This document shows positions 45,632-54,580 of a stretch of DNA of 64,000 bases, piece after piece. The DNA lies in the NCBI GenBank assembly GCA_017555965.1, contig JAFZFH010000012.1, positions 62,001 to 126,000 on the forward strand, in the 5' to 3' direction. This DNA comes from Bacteroidales bacterium (GTDB taxonomy: Bacteria; Bacteroidota; Bacteroidia; Bacteroidales; UBA932). Within the stretch, counting starts at the first letter, position 1. Every line of letters begins with the position of its first letter. The notes below the pieces were generated by a model that was not told the DNA's origin, ran no database searches, and was given only the letters and a program-made list of their open reading frames with translations. Position numbers and translations under genes: made by a program.

Positions 45632-46749
45632 AAACGGCTCATTCCATTTCTACGGTCAAGCTGGTCAAGAGCAAAGGCATATGCACCGATGGCGATGGCC
45701 TTTCCTGCTCCCATCTTGGATATGGCGACTCCGATTCGCTTCTGCGGATCGAAATCCACCTCTATCTCACTGCCGTAAATCTTTATCTTCTGCTGTTCTC
45801 CCTTAAGGAATTCTGCAAGTTCCGCTTCATTGTCAAGATCATAGACCTTCATCGGGATTCGACCGAGTTCCTTTCCGTCCAAGGTCCTGATCTTCGAACG
45901 CATGACATCAAGAACAGCAGGCTTGATATATTTGGCTGCGCCGGTCATACCGCCTCCGAGAACCACCAGACCGTCGGTTATGTTTGCTGCAGGGAGGATG
46001 ACCTCGCCTGTAAGCTCACCCATTTCAGCAAAGGCACGTACTGCAGCTTCTTTGTTTCCTTCAAGCAGTCCGTCTGCAATATCGTAGATATCTTTTGGTT
46101 CCAATTCCCTTTCGTCGCCTGAAAGTTCCTTGTATACACGCTTGACAGCTCTGATGGAAACACCTTCCTCAACGATGATGTCAGGACGTTTGGCATGTGG
46201 AAAATAACATGTTTCAACACATGAATTATCTCCTCTGTTAAGATGTCTGTTGACGATCATACCCACAGCGAATCCGTCTCCATAGACATAACCGAGCAGG
46301 TTGTGGTACCTCTTTGTACTTCCTGCCATTTCAAGTTTTTCATTGATTTCAGGAAGAATGCCGCCGAGCGCTTCGCCATAAGCAAAAAGGTCTCCGTCGT
46401 TGTTGATGTAGACAGGTATTCCGAACTTCTTTCTCAGATAAGGGCCCAGGGCCACACCATCTCTGAATGCAGGAAAGTTGAGGAGATATCCGTATATGAT
46501 GCCGTTAGGATAATCTGCCGGACCTGGGAAAGCGAAGCTTATGGCTGCCGGCTGTCTGTCCAGCTTTTCCCTGACCATCTTGAAACCTTTCACCATATTC
46601 TGCAGGCAGAGTTCAAGATTGTCCGGATGGGCTTCCAATGTTATCGGCTCAACAATGAATTCGCCACCTTTCATAGCTCCGAACAGCAGATAGGCGCTGT
46701 TTGCGTCAAGTGTCATGACGATTCGTGAGTCGGTTCTGTAATTAGCCAT
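45628..46749 (-). CDS. ROK-family sugar kinase-like protein, atypical
   Basis: A 373-residue member of the ROK family (glucokinase, N-acetylmannosamine kinase and relatives) without a DNA-binding HTH. The N-terminal phosphate-binding strand is altered (VMTLDANSAYLLFG in place of a DxGGT motif). A catalytic-type Asp is present in NNDGDLFAYGE, and GLVVLGGGM near the C terminus is typical. The usual ROK zinc motif CxCGxxGC is absent; only two Cys occur there (NSCVETCYFP). Kinase activity on glucose is therefore a guess. The start at 46749 is set by the promoter at 46792-46799. It is divergent from an aldose epimerase gene. Confidence 0.8.
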   Translation of the reverse strand: MANYRTDSRIVMTLDANSAYLLFGAMKGGEFIVEPITLEAHPDNLELCLQNMVKGFKMVREKLDRQPAAISFAFPGPADYPNGIIYGYLLNFPAFRDGVALGPYLRKKFGIPVYINNDGDLFAYGEALGGILPEINEKLEMAGSTKRYHNLLGYVYGDGFAVGMIVNRHLNRGDNSCVETCYFPHAKRPDIIVEEGVSIRAVKRVYKELSGDERELEPKDIYDIADGLLEGNKEAAVRAFAEMGELTGEVILPAANITDGLVVLGGGMTGAAKYIKPAVLDVMRSKIRTLDGKELGRIPMKVYDLDNEAELAEFLKGEQQKIKIYGSEIEVDFDPQKRIGVAISKMGAGKAIAIGAYAFALDQLDRRNGMSRF

Positions 46750-46791
46750 TGTCTGATTTGTGTTATTTATGTGCTTAAATGCAAATATAAT

Positions 46792-46799
46792 CATTAAAT
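46792..46799 (-). promoter_or_regulatory. -7 promoter box of the ROK gene (TATATTTG)
   Basis: Minus-strand TATATTTG, an exact consensus match, 42 bp upstream of the ATG at 46749. Confidence 0.65.
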
Positions 46800-46821
46800 T
46801 TACAGAAAAATAGAAAGACTT

Positions 46822-47694
46822 ATGACTATTTTATCCAATGATGTCTTGACTGTCGAGGTCAGCGGACATGGTGCGGAACTCCAGAGTATCAGAAAAGGAG
46901 GCGTAGAATATTTGTGGCAAGGCAACCCTGCATTCTGGGGAAGGCGCTCTCCTGTCCTGTTCCCGATTGTGGGAAGTGTCTGGGAGTCAAGATACCGGGT
47001 AAATGGTACAACCTATGAACTGGGGCAGCACGGCTTTGCTCGAGATATGGATTTCGAGCTGGTCAGCTCATCAGAGTCCGAAGTCCGCTACAGGCTGACA
47101 TCTTCAGAAGAGACCATGTACAGGTATCCGTTCGGTTTCATTCTGGAGATCGCTTACCGTCTGCACGGAAACTGTCTTGATGTCATCTGGGAGGTCACAA
47201 ACCCTACAGACAAGGAAATATATTTCCAGATCGGAGCACACCCGGCATTCAACTATCCGGACTTCGATCCGCAGCAGTCCGGAAGAGGTTTTCTGGCGTT
47301 TGACAGAAGCGAAGGACTGGAATGCATCCGCATAAAGGAGAAAGGATGCGTCGATGCACAGACAAAATGGCCTTTGGAGATGGCTTCAGGAAGGCTGAAA
47401 CTGGAAAAGGATACATTTGACGCTATAGACACCATAATGCTTCAGGACAGCCAGATACGAAGGGTCGAGATGTTCCGTGAGGACGGATCGCCCTGGCTGG
47501 CAGTATCGTTCGATGCACCTGTGGTCGGCATATGGTCCCCTCCGGGAAAGGTTGCGCCGTTCATCTGCATTGAACCGTGGTACGGACGTTGCGACCGCGC
47601 CGGATACGAAGGCGAATACAAGGACAAGGATTGGATTAACTGTCTTGCTGCAGGCGGAAAATTTGAGAGCGTATATACAATAGAGATAGCGTAG
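46822..47694 (+). CDS. Aldose 1-epimerase family protein (LacX/YeaD-like)
   Basis: A 290-residue galactose-mutarotase-fold protein that probably interconverts sugar anomers. Seen: ELQSIRKGGVEYLWQGNPAFWGRRSPVLFPIVG near the N terminus, QHGFARDMDFEL with a catalytic-type His, GAHPAFNYP with the second His, and CIEPWYGRCD with a Glu near the end. This set fits the LacX/YihR-like branch more than GalM itself. The gene ends 3 bp before feoAB, so the two may share a transcript despite unrelated roles. No exact -7 box was found upstream (nearest TAAATTTA). Confidence 0.87.
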   Translation: MTILSNDVLTVEVSGHGAELQSIRKGGVEYLWQGNPAFWGRRSPVLFPIVGSVWESRYRVNGTTYELGQHGFARDMDFELVSSSESEVRYRLTSSEETMYRYPFGFILEIAYRLHGNCLDVIWEVTNPTDKEIYFQIGAHPAFNYPDFDPQQSGRGFLAFDRSEGLECIRIKEKGCVDAQTKWPLEMASGRLKLEKDTFDAIDTIMLQDSQIRRVEMFREDGSPWLAVSFDAPVVGIWSPPGKVAPFICIEPWYGRCDRAGYEGEYKDKDWINCLAAGGKFESVYTIEIA

Positions 47695-47697
47695 CGA

Positions 47698-50067
47698 ATG
47701 AGATTATCGGAACTAAAGACGGGTGAAAGAGGAGTGGTCGTAAAGGTGAACGGCCATGGGGGATTCCGTAAGCGTATCATAGAAATGGGCTTTATCAGAG
47801 GCAACAAGGTCAAGGTGATCCTTAATGCTCCTCTGAGGGACCCTATCGAATATGAGATCATCGGCTACAAGATTTCCCTTCGTCGCGAAGAGGCGGCAAA
47901 GATCGAGGTCATCAGTGAAACCGAGGCAAAGGAGAGGTTCTCCGAGCGCGAGGCTCTGCCAGCATTGGAGAGCGGTGAGACATGGATCGAAAGGGAGATG
48001 AACACATTGGCGGAGGAACTCCGCAAGACCATCAAGGTCGCATTGGTCGGTAACCCGAACTGCGGAAAGACCTCTCTCTTCAACATGGCCTCCGGCGGAA
48101 ATGAGCATGTGGGCAACTACAGCGGTGTGACCGTCGACGCAAAGGAAGGAACCTTCGAATACGGAGGATACCATTTCCAGCTGGTGGACCTTCCGGGCAC
48201 ATATTCCCTTTCGGCCTACAGTCCGGAGGAACTTTATGTGAGGAAGAACCTGATCGAGGATATGCCGGATGTCGTGGTGAATGTGGTCGATGCTTCCAAT
48301 CTTCAGAGAAACCTCTATCTCACTACGCAGCTCATAGACATGAACCTGAGAGTCGTCATGGCGATGAACATGTACGACGAACTGGTAGCAAAGGGTGACA
48401 AGCTGGACATCAAGCAGCTCGGATGGCTTCTCGGTATGCCGATCGTACCGACAGTGAGCCGTTCAGGAGAAGGAATCGACAGACTCTTCGATACCGTCAT
48501 CCAGATCTACGAGAAGAGTGACCCGCATCTCGCACGTCATATCCACATCAACCATGGCGCCGAACTGGAACGCAGCATCAACAGAATAAAGGACCTTATT
48601 TCCAGGACCGAAGACATCCGTTCGACATACTCGACACGTTATCTTGCCATCAAGTATCTGGAAAACGACAAGGAGATTGAAGGCGTTGTCGAAGCTTTGT
48701 CAAACCGCGACGAAATCATTTCAGCCCGATTTGAAGAGAACAGCAGGATAAGAGGCCTCATCGGATCCGGACCGGAATCTGCGATGGTGGATGCAAAATA
48801 TGCATTTGTGCAGGGTGCATTGGCGGAGACACATATAGCTTCTTCAAAGAAACGCAAATGGCATACGATCACTGACAAGATCGACTCCATCGTCACCAAC
48901 AGGTGGCTGGCCTTCCCTATCTTCTTCCTGCTTCTGTACATCGTCTTCGACGCAACCTTCGTGATCGGAGAGTATCCGATGCTCTGGATCGAATGGATTG
49001 TGGAGAAATTAGGAGCATTCGTTTCATCTGTGATGGCAGACGGATGGATCAAGGACCTCGTCATAGACGGAGTCATCGGCGGAGTCGGCAGCGTGCTTGT
49101 CTTCCTGCCTAACATCCTGATACTTTACCTGTTCATATCACTGCTTGAGGACTCCGGCTATATGGCCCGCGGTGCCTTCATCATGGACAGGCTCATGCAT
49201 AAGATAGGTCTTCATGGAAAGTCCTTCATCCCTATGATCATGGGATTCGGATGTAATGTGCCGGCCATCATGGCTACCAGGACAATCGAAAGCCGTAAGA
49301 GCAGAATCATAACCATGCTCATCATTCCGCTCATGTCGTGCGCGGGACGCATGCCGGTGTATGTGCTGATTGCAGGTGCATTCTTCCCTCAGAAAGCAGG
49401 ACTCGTGGTGCTCGGGCTGTATGCACTTGGCATATTACTGGCCATAGTGGCTGCCAAGGTGATGAGCACATTCTTCAAGGATGACGACCTTCCTTTCGTG
49501 ATGGAACTTCCGCCATACAGAGTACCGACCGCAAAATCTATCTTCCGTCACACATGGGAGAAGGGACGTCAGTATCTGCAGAAGATGAGCGGCATCATCC
49601 TGATCTGTTCGCTTGCCATCTGGTTCCTCGGCTACTTCCCTAATCACAATGCGTACGATTCGGTACAGGAGCAGCAGGAACATTCATTCATAGGATATGT
49701 CGGCAAGACTATGGAGCCGGTTCTTGAACCTCTGGGATTTGACTGGAGAATGGGCGTTGGAATCGTTGCCGGTGTCGGCGCAAAGGAACTTGTTGTAAGT
49801 ACCTTGGGAGTCATGTATACTGACGAGGGAGATGTCGCATCAGGTGACACACGTCTGCAGAGGGCTCTTGTCAACTCTGTCAGCCCTGCCGCAGCTCTTG
49901 CCTATATGGTGTTCATCCTGCTGTACTTCCCTTGCATCGCAACATTCGTAGCCATCAGGAATGAAAGCGGCAAATGGAAGTGGGCACTGGTCACAGCCGT
50001 CTACACCATCGTGCTGGCATGGATTGCTGCCTTCATCACATTCCACATCGCCTCCCTCTTCCTCTAA
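47698..50067 (+). CDS. feoB: Ferrous iron transporter, FeoA-FeoB fusion
   Basis: Inner-membrane Fe(II) importer of 789 residues. An FeoA SH3-like domain (about 1-75, LSELKTGERGVVVKV) is fused to FeoB, a common Bacteroidetes arrangement. The G domain has G1 GNPNCGKTSLFN at about 119-130 and G3 DLPGTYSL. A spacer and the membrane part follow, including GFGCNVPAIMATRTIESRKSR and the second Gate segment GAKELVVSTLG. The start is 3 bp after the epimerase stop. The gene converges on the NhaC-type gene with a 9-bp gap and no terminator. Confidence 0.96.
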   Translation: MRLSELKTGERGVVVKVNGHGGFRKRIIEMGFIRGNKVKVILNAPLRDPIEYEIIGYKISLRREEAAKIEVISETEAKERFSEREALPALESGETWIEREMNTLAEELRKTIKVALVGNPNCGKTSLFNMASGGNEHVGNYSGVTVDAKEGTFEYGGYHFQLVDLPGTYSLSAYSPEELYVRKNLIEDMPDVVVNVVDASNLQRNLYLTTQLIDMNLRVVMAMNMYDELVAKGDKLDIKQLGWLLGMPIVPTVSRSGEGIDRLFDTVIQIYEKSDPHLARHIHINHGAELERSINRIKDLISRTEDIRSTYSTRYLAIKYLENDKEIEGVVEALSNRDEIISARFEENSRIRGLIGSGPESAMVDAKYAFVQGALAETHIASSKKRKWHTITDKIDSIVTNRWLAFPIFFLLLYIVFDATFVIGEYPMLWIEWIVEKLGAFVSSVMADGWIKDLVIDGVIGGVGSVLVFLPNILILYLFISLLEDSGYMARGAFIMDRLMHKIGLHGKSFIPMIMGFGCNVPAIMATRTIESRKSRIITMLIIPLMSCAGRMPVYVLIAGAFFPQKAGLVVLGLYALGILLAIVAAKVMSTFFKDDDLPFVMELPPYRVPTAKSIFRHTWEKGRQYLQKMSGIILICSLAIWFLGYFPNHNAYDSVQEQQEHSFIGYVGKTMEPVLEPLGFDWRMGVGIVAGVGAKELVVSTLGVMYTDEGDVASGDTRLQRALVNSVSPAAALAYMVFILLYFPCIATFVAIRNESGKWKWALVTAVYTIVLAWIAAFITFHIASLFL

Positions 50068-50076
50068 CCGCGGTGT

Positions 50077-51402
50077 TTATGAATATTTGCGGGGGAATCG
50101 GAAGATGATCGCCAGAAATGCCAAGGCTCCCATCACGAAAGGATAGTAGAGGTATCCGATGATCGAAATTGAGGATACTCCAGCCAGACCGGCTGCCATG
50201 AGAAGCTGCGCTCCATAAGGAATCAGACCCTGGATCAGACATGAGAATGTATCCATGATGCTGGCTGACTTTCTTGGATCGAGTCCGAAGCGGTCTGTAA
50301 TGTCCTTCGCAATTCCGCCGGTTGTAATAATGGCAATGGTGTTATTTGCCGTGCAAAGATTCGCAAGCGACACAAGAGCCGCAATGCTGAGTTCTGCACC
50401 ACGTTTTCCGTTTATATTCCGGGTCAGTCCGCTGACAATGAAATCTAGTCCACCGTTTGCACGGATCAGTTCAAGCATACCTCCGGCAAGAGCCGTCACT
50501 ATAATAAGGTCCCCCATTCCGCTTATACCGCCTCCGATTGCCGAAAGGAAGGATGCCCATCCAAGACTGCCCATAGCAAAGCCGATCAGGGCATTCACTG
50601 CAAGACCGATGGTAAGCACAGCCGCAACATTGACTCCTGAAAGGGCCAGTATTATCACCAGGACATATGGTACAAGAAGACTCCACTCGATCGCTGCAGC
50701 GTCTGGAGTCACTGACACAGCTGATCCCAATATGACATACAGAATGGCCACGATAAGTGCCGCAGGACCTACAATACGTATGTTTGCCTTGAACTTATCC
50801 GCCATCGAACATCCCTGTGTTCGGGTTGCGGCGATGGTCGTGTCGGATATGAATGAAAGGTTATCTCCGAAAAATGCTCCTCCAACAATGATGGCTGTGA
50901 TGAAAGGTGTGCCGGCAAATGTTCCTGTTGCACCTTCAAGAGCGAGTTCCTGGGCTATACCTGCAGCTACCGGAACGAGAGCAACAATGGTTCCGACACT
51001 TGTTCCTATCGACATGGAAATGAAACATGCGGCAAGGAAGAGTCCGGCATACAGGAGTTTGCCCGGCAGGATGCGCAGGGCAAGATTGACTGTAGCATCG
51101 ATAGCTCCGATTTCCTTGGCTGTGGAAGCAAAAGCTCCGGCAAGGACAAAGATCCATATCATCAGCATCACGTTCTTGTTTCCTGCGCCTTCCGAGAATA
51201 TGCTGATTCTCTGTTCGAGAGTCTTGGCTCTGCATATGAGGACCGCATATACGGATGCTATAAGAAAGGCTGCCGAGATAGGTATTGCATAGAAATCTCT
51301 TACTGCTATAGAGGATACAAGATAGACGCAAAGGAATACTACAAGCGGGCTGAGAGCCAGCCATCCGTTCATCTTCTTCTTGTCAATGGAGTTGCTGTTC
51401 AT
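50077..51402 (-). CDS. NhaC-family Na+/H+ antiporter
   Basis: A 441-residue inner-membrane antiporter with about eleven to twelve hydrophobic segments. Family motifs include ISMSIGTSVGTIVALVPVAAGIA, GAFFGDNLSFISDTTIAATRTQG and LCTANNTIAIITTGGIAK. The family exchanges Na+ for H+, sometimes with malate or lactate; the substrate here is not certain. The frame is open to 51492, but the -7 box at 51428-51435 shows that translation begins at MNSNSIDKKK (51402). Confidence 0.88.
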   Translation of the reverse strand: MNSNSIDKKKMNGWLALSPLVVFLCVYLVSSIAVRDFYAIPISAAFLIASVYAVLICRAKTLEQRISIFSEGAGNKNVMLMIWIFVLAGAFASTAKEIGAIDATVNLALRILPGKLLYAGLFLAACFISMSIGTSVGTIVALVPVAAGIAQELALEGATGTFAGTPFITAIIVGGAFFGDNLSFISDTTIAATRTQGCSMADKFKANIRIVGPAALIVAILYVILGSAVSVTPDAAAIEWSLLVPYVLVIILALSGVNVAAVLTIGLAVNALIGFAMGSLGWASFLSAIGGGISGMGDLIIVTALAGGMLELIRANGGLDFIVSGLTRNINGKRGAELSIAALVSLANLCTANNTIAIITTGGIAKDITDRFGLDPRKSASIMDTFSCLIQGLIPYGAQLLMAAGLAGVSSISIIGYLYYPFVMGALAFLAIIFRFPRKYS

Positions 51403-51427
51403 TATCTGGGTCAAATAAATTTGGGTG

Positions 51428-51435
51428 CAAAGATA
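51428..51435 (-). promoter_or_regulatory. -7 promoter box of the NhaC-type gene (TATCTTTG)
   Basis: Minus-strand TATCTTTG, an exact consensus match, 25 bp upstream of the ATG. It is one arm of a 9-bp perfect inverted repeat formed with the queH promoter (arms GCAAAGATA and TATCTTTGC, 13 bp apart). Confidence 0.7.
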
Positions 51436-51448
51436 TATAAATTTGGCG

Positions 51449-51456
51449 TATCTTTG
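51449..51456 (+). promoter_or_regulatory. -7 promoter box of queH (TATCTTTG)
   Basis: TATCTTTG ends only 5 bp before the queH ATG at 51462, so the transcript is expected to begin at or next to the start codon. Confidence 0.7.
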
Positions 51457-51461
51457 CGGGT

Positions 51462-52061
51462 ATGAAAAGACGGGAAAATAAGATTCAGGCACCTATGGGA
51501 GAGACGACTGTTCTTCTCCACACCTGCTGTGCACCATGCTCCAGCGCCATTATCGAGGCAATGATGAAGAACGGAATCACTCCCGTCATCTATTACTGCA
51601 ATCCCAACATATACCCTCATCAGGAGTACGAGATCCGCAAGAACGAATGTACCAGATACGCTCAGTCGCTCGGACTCGAAATCATCGACGCCGACTACGA
51701 CCATGAAAACTGGCTGGAAGCAGTCAAGGGTATGGAAGGCGAGCCGGAAAGAGGCGGTCGCTGTCTCAAATGCTTCAAGCTCAGACTTCTCCGTACTGCC
51801 AGGTACGCTGCTGAAAGAGGGATAAAGGTAATCACCACCACTTTGGCCTCATCCCGCTGGAAGTCATTGGACCAGATCAATGAGGCCGGAACCTGGGCTG
51901 TCGGTCAGACAGAAACCTCACCAGAGAACAGTGTCATCTGGTGGGATCAGAACTGGAGAAAGAATGGTCTGCAGGAGCGTCGCCTGCAGATAATCAAAGA
52001 GTATGATTTCTATAATCAGCTCTACTGCGGTTGTGAATTCAGTATGCGTAAAGAGGACTAG
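51462..52061 (+). CDS. queH: Epoxyqueuosine reductase QueH
   Basis: QueH (formerly DUF208) performs the last step of queuosine synthesis, reducing epoxyqueuosine in tRNA. It is the non-cobalamin alternative to QueG. The 199-residue product has the metal-cluster cysteines of the family: HTCCAPCSS at the N terminus, RCLKCFKLRL in the middle and LYCGCEFS near the end, plus YYCNPNIYPHQEYEIRK. Its stop interlocks with the stop of the convergent small lipoprotein gene (52058-52061). Confidence 0.94.
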   Translation: MKRRENKIQAPMGETTVLLHTCCAPCSSAIIEAMMKNGITPVIYYCNPNIYPHQEYEIRKNECTRYAQSLGLEIIDADYDHENWLEAVKGMEGEPERGGRCLKCFKLRLLRTARYAAERGIKVITTTLASSRWKSLDQINEAGTWAVGQTETSPENSVIWWDQNWRKNGLQERRLQIIKEYDFYNQLYCGCEFSMRKED

Positions 52062-52486
52062 AATCCTGCCTCAGCTGACTTTACCACGACCTCACAAGCA
52101 CGTATGACATCCTCTGGAATCATTGCGGCGGTATAGATTGTGACTTCTGATGCATCATTCATGGATGTCATCGTCATCTTGTTATCCTCGATTTTGATCC
52201 TGTATGCGGAAGCCCAAGCCTCTCCATCGTTGTATTTTCCTGCGAGGAGATCTTCCTCCACATTCCAGGTTCCACGATACAGACGGTATGCTCCTTCGCC
52301 AATCTTCTGATACAGTTCGAATGTCTTGGCTTCTGTGAAATTGATGTAGACATCTCCGCTTACAGTAAGCGAAGTGCTGTGCCACTCACCATAAAGCTGC
52401 TCGGTCAGAGTCTTTTTTTCTTCACCCGACTTTCCGCATCCGGCAATCACCAGAAGGGCGCATAATATGTATAATATCTTTTTCAT
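52058..52486 (-). CDS. Small lipoprotein, lipocalin-like beta-barrel, function unknown
   Basis: A 142-residue lipoprotein (lipobox VIAGC, Cys17). The body alternates short beta-strand-like stretches, with GEWHSTSLTVSGDVYINF and YRLYRGTWNVEEDLLAG, as in the lipocalin-like DUFs common in Bacteroidales lipoproteins. No catalytic motif is visible and I do not recognise a named family. It is the last gene of the run that begins with the ATP synthase genes, 20 bp after the subtilase gene. A role linked to the subtilase is possible but unproved. Confidence 0.7.
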   Translation of the reverse strand: MKKILYILCALLVIAGCGKSGEEKKTLTEQLYGEWHSTSLTVSGDVYINFTEAKTFELYQKIGEGAYRLYRGTWNVEEDLLAGKYNDGEAWASAYRIKIEDNKMTMTSMNDASEVTIYTAAMIPEDVIRACEVVVKSAEAGF

Positions 52487-52506
52487 CTTCTCGTAAATTA
52501 AGATTG

Positions 52507-54573
52507 TTATAACAGACCGCCGTTATTGGTTGCAAATGGACGTGATGCAATGGAAAGTGTACGCGAATAGGCCATTTCTCCGATTCCGCCTTCCTTTTCC
52601 GTATCCTTTCCTACAGCGCCGGAGAGAATAATCTTGCCTGAACCAACCTTCGAGCACTCTATCTCAAGCTTTCCGTTTTTTATTACTGGGTCAGAAACAA
52701 GACCTAAGGCGTTCCTTGTGGCATCATCTACACTGAGTGTGTATGCCTCTGAAGGATTCACATATCGGCTCACATCGATGCTCATCTTCTTTCCAGCCTG
52801 AGCAAGAAGGGTAGGAGTTCCTTCGATTGCCATGAGGAATCTCCATGCATCAACAGCTCCAGTTCCCATATTTCCTTTATACTTGTCCAAAGAAACCGCT
52901 GTCCATGAGTATGTGCTGAGATCGTAATAGTTCTTGGTACCGGTCAGATACCTCTCGATATCGTTGGTTGAAGTAAGAAGGAGAGACGTGAACTCCTCAC
53001 GTGTGAACTTCTTTCCGAGTTTCTTTGCATATGAGATACCGAGGGCTACAACACCGGAAACATGAGGGCAGGCCATTGATGTTCCCTGCATGTACACATA
53101 ATTCTTTCCGCTGTCATAGGCAGGTGAACCCTGAGCCGCATTCGAGACGCCGGTAGAAAGAATCATGGTTCGATAGTTATTGTCGTCAGTATATTCTCCG
53201 CCTGGTGCAGCAATCTTGCATCCTGGACCATAGTTGGTGTATCCGCCAGGAAGGAAGTCTACTCCAAAAGCAGTAACAGAAATCACATATGGAAGGGCTC
53301 CCGGATAACTTGAATAAGGGTTCTTGTGGTTACCTGCCGCAAATACCGCGATGTTTCCCTGAAGGGATTCGTGGTTGCTGTTCGCAGGGTCGAGGAAATA
53401 TCTGAGCGCTGCATTTTCAAGCGGAGAACCGTTGATCTTCTCATCCTGGATACCGTTGATATAATCCTCATCTGAAGTGATTACTGCGCTACTGCCGTAT
53501 GAGCACTGAGCGATGCAGGCTCCGTTATCAGCGGCATAGATGAAAGCAGCTGCATTCTGGGCATCTGAAGCCGACTTGCTTCCCTCAAATATCTGACAGG
53601 TCATCAGACGTACGCCGTCACCATTACCTGTACCACCGGCAATCGAACTGACGCCTTTTCCGTTTCCGTTTACAGCTCCGATGATTCCGGCAACATGTGT
53701 ACCGTGGCCGCTTCCTGCAGTCCAGTTAAGCAGATTACCCTTTACACCCTCGGCTTTCTGGCCATTGATAAGTCCGGTCGCATAGTCTTTGGTGATCTTG
53801 CTGCAGCCGACGAAATTGAATCCATATTTATCATCGATGAATCCGTTTGCGTCATCATCCTTGCCTGATTCGCCATTGACCTCCGCTTCATTTACCCAAA
53901 GTGCATTCTTGAGATCCTCATGCATGCTGTTGATCGCACAGTCAAAGACTGCCACCACCACACTCGGATCACCGGCAGTAAGTTTCCAGGCATCCTTTAC
54001 GCCGACATCAGCACCTGCCTTACTTGCTCCAATAACGGATGCAATGGAACCGAGATTGTAAAGATTCCACTGCTCGCCGAAGTACGGGTCATTGAACATC
54101 ACGTCAAATCCTGACTGGTCAACAGGAGATTCCTTTGTCTGAGGTACAGGAACATACTCGACAACCTTGTCGGAAGCGATACGCTCAATCAGGGAGTTAT
54201 ACTGAACCGAAAGGACTGACGGATTCTTTGCGACCTCTGCAGCCATATTCTGCACCGGCACCGCTTCATCGAAACTGATCTGGTACCACCTGTCCAGGCC
54301 ATATTTCCTGGCAACTTCCATGTTCTTAGGCTGGATCATCAGCGCAGGGAAGATCTCCTCAGCACCTATGCCCTCAATGACAGATACCGCAGATATACCT
54401 TCGTCAATCTTGACAAGGATGCTTCCCTTCAGGAAGTCTCCTGTCGTCTCTCCGACCAGTTTTGTCATCAGGGTGTGCTGCTCCGCAACCGGAGCTGACT
54501 GCTCCTGAATTTCCTTTGTGCATGATGTTCCGGCAACTATCAATGCTGCCATCGCAAAAATGATCTTCTTCAT
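52507..54573 (-). CDS. S8 family subtilisin-like serine protease, lipoprotein
   Basis: A 688-residue secreted subtilase with lipobox VAGTSC (Cys18). An N-terminal propeptide-like region (about 45-130, GSILVKIDEGISAV) precedes the catalytic domain, with Asp211 (VAVFDCAI), His290 (SGHGTHVAG), oxyanion Asn415 (AAGNHK) and Ser499 (GTSMACPHVSG). The C-terminal 100 residues form a small beta domain. The propeptide and domain order recall fervidolysin-like enzymes. The target is unknown. It lies 7 bp after the GH2 gene, in the same run as the galactan enzymes. Confidence 0.92.
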   Translation of the reverse strand: MKKIIFAMAALIVAGTSCTKEIQEQSAPVAEQHTLMTKLVGETTGDFLKGSILVKIDEGISAVSVIEGIGAEEIFPALMIQPKNMEVARKYGLDRWYQISFDEAVPVQNMAAEVAKNPSVLSVQYNSLIERIASDKVVEYVPVPQTKESPVDQSGFDVMFNDPYFGEQWNLYNLGSIASVIGASKAGADVGVKDAWKLTAGDPSVVVAVFDCAINSMHEDLKNALWVNEAEVNGESGKDDDANGFIDDKYGFNFVGCSKITKDYATGLINGQKAEGVKGNLLNWTAGSGHGTHVAGIIGAVNGNGKGVSSIAGGTGNGDGVRLMTCQIFEGSKSASDAQNAAAFIYAADNGACIAQCSYGSSAVITSDEDYINGIQDEKINGSPLENAALRYFLDPANSNHESLQGNIAVFAAGNHKNPYSSYPGALPYVISVTAFGVDFLPGGYTNYGPGCKIAAPGGEYTDDNNYRTMILSTGVSNAAQGSPAYDSGKNYVYMQGTSMACPHVSGVVALGISYAKKLGKKFTREEFTSLLLTSTNDIERYLTGTKNYYDLSTYSWTAVSLDKYKGNMGTGAVDAWRFLMAIEGTPTLLAQAGKKMSIDVSRYVNPSEAYTLSVDDATRNALGLVSDPVIKNGKLEIECSKVGSGKIILSGAVGKDTEKEGGIGEMAYSRTLSIASRPFATNNGGLL

Positions 54574-54580
54574 ATAATTG

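Noticed and set aside
51402..51492. Longer N-terminus for the NhaC-type antiporter
   Set aside because: The extension contains the gene's own -7 box and the divergent queH promoter, and encodes no signal or membrane segment. The same reasoning removed the extensions of uvrA (to 4928), rsgA (to 39803) and the ROK gene (to 46794).
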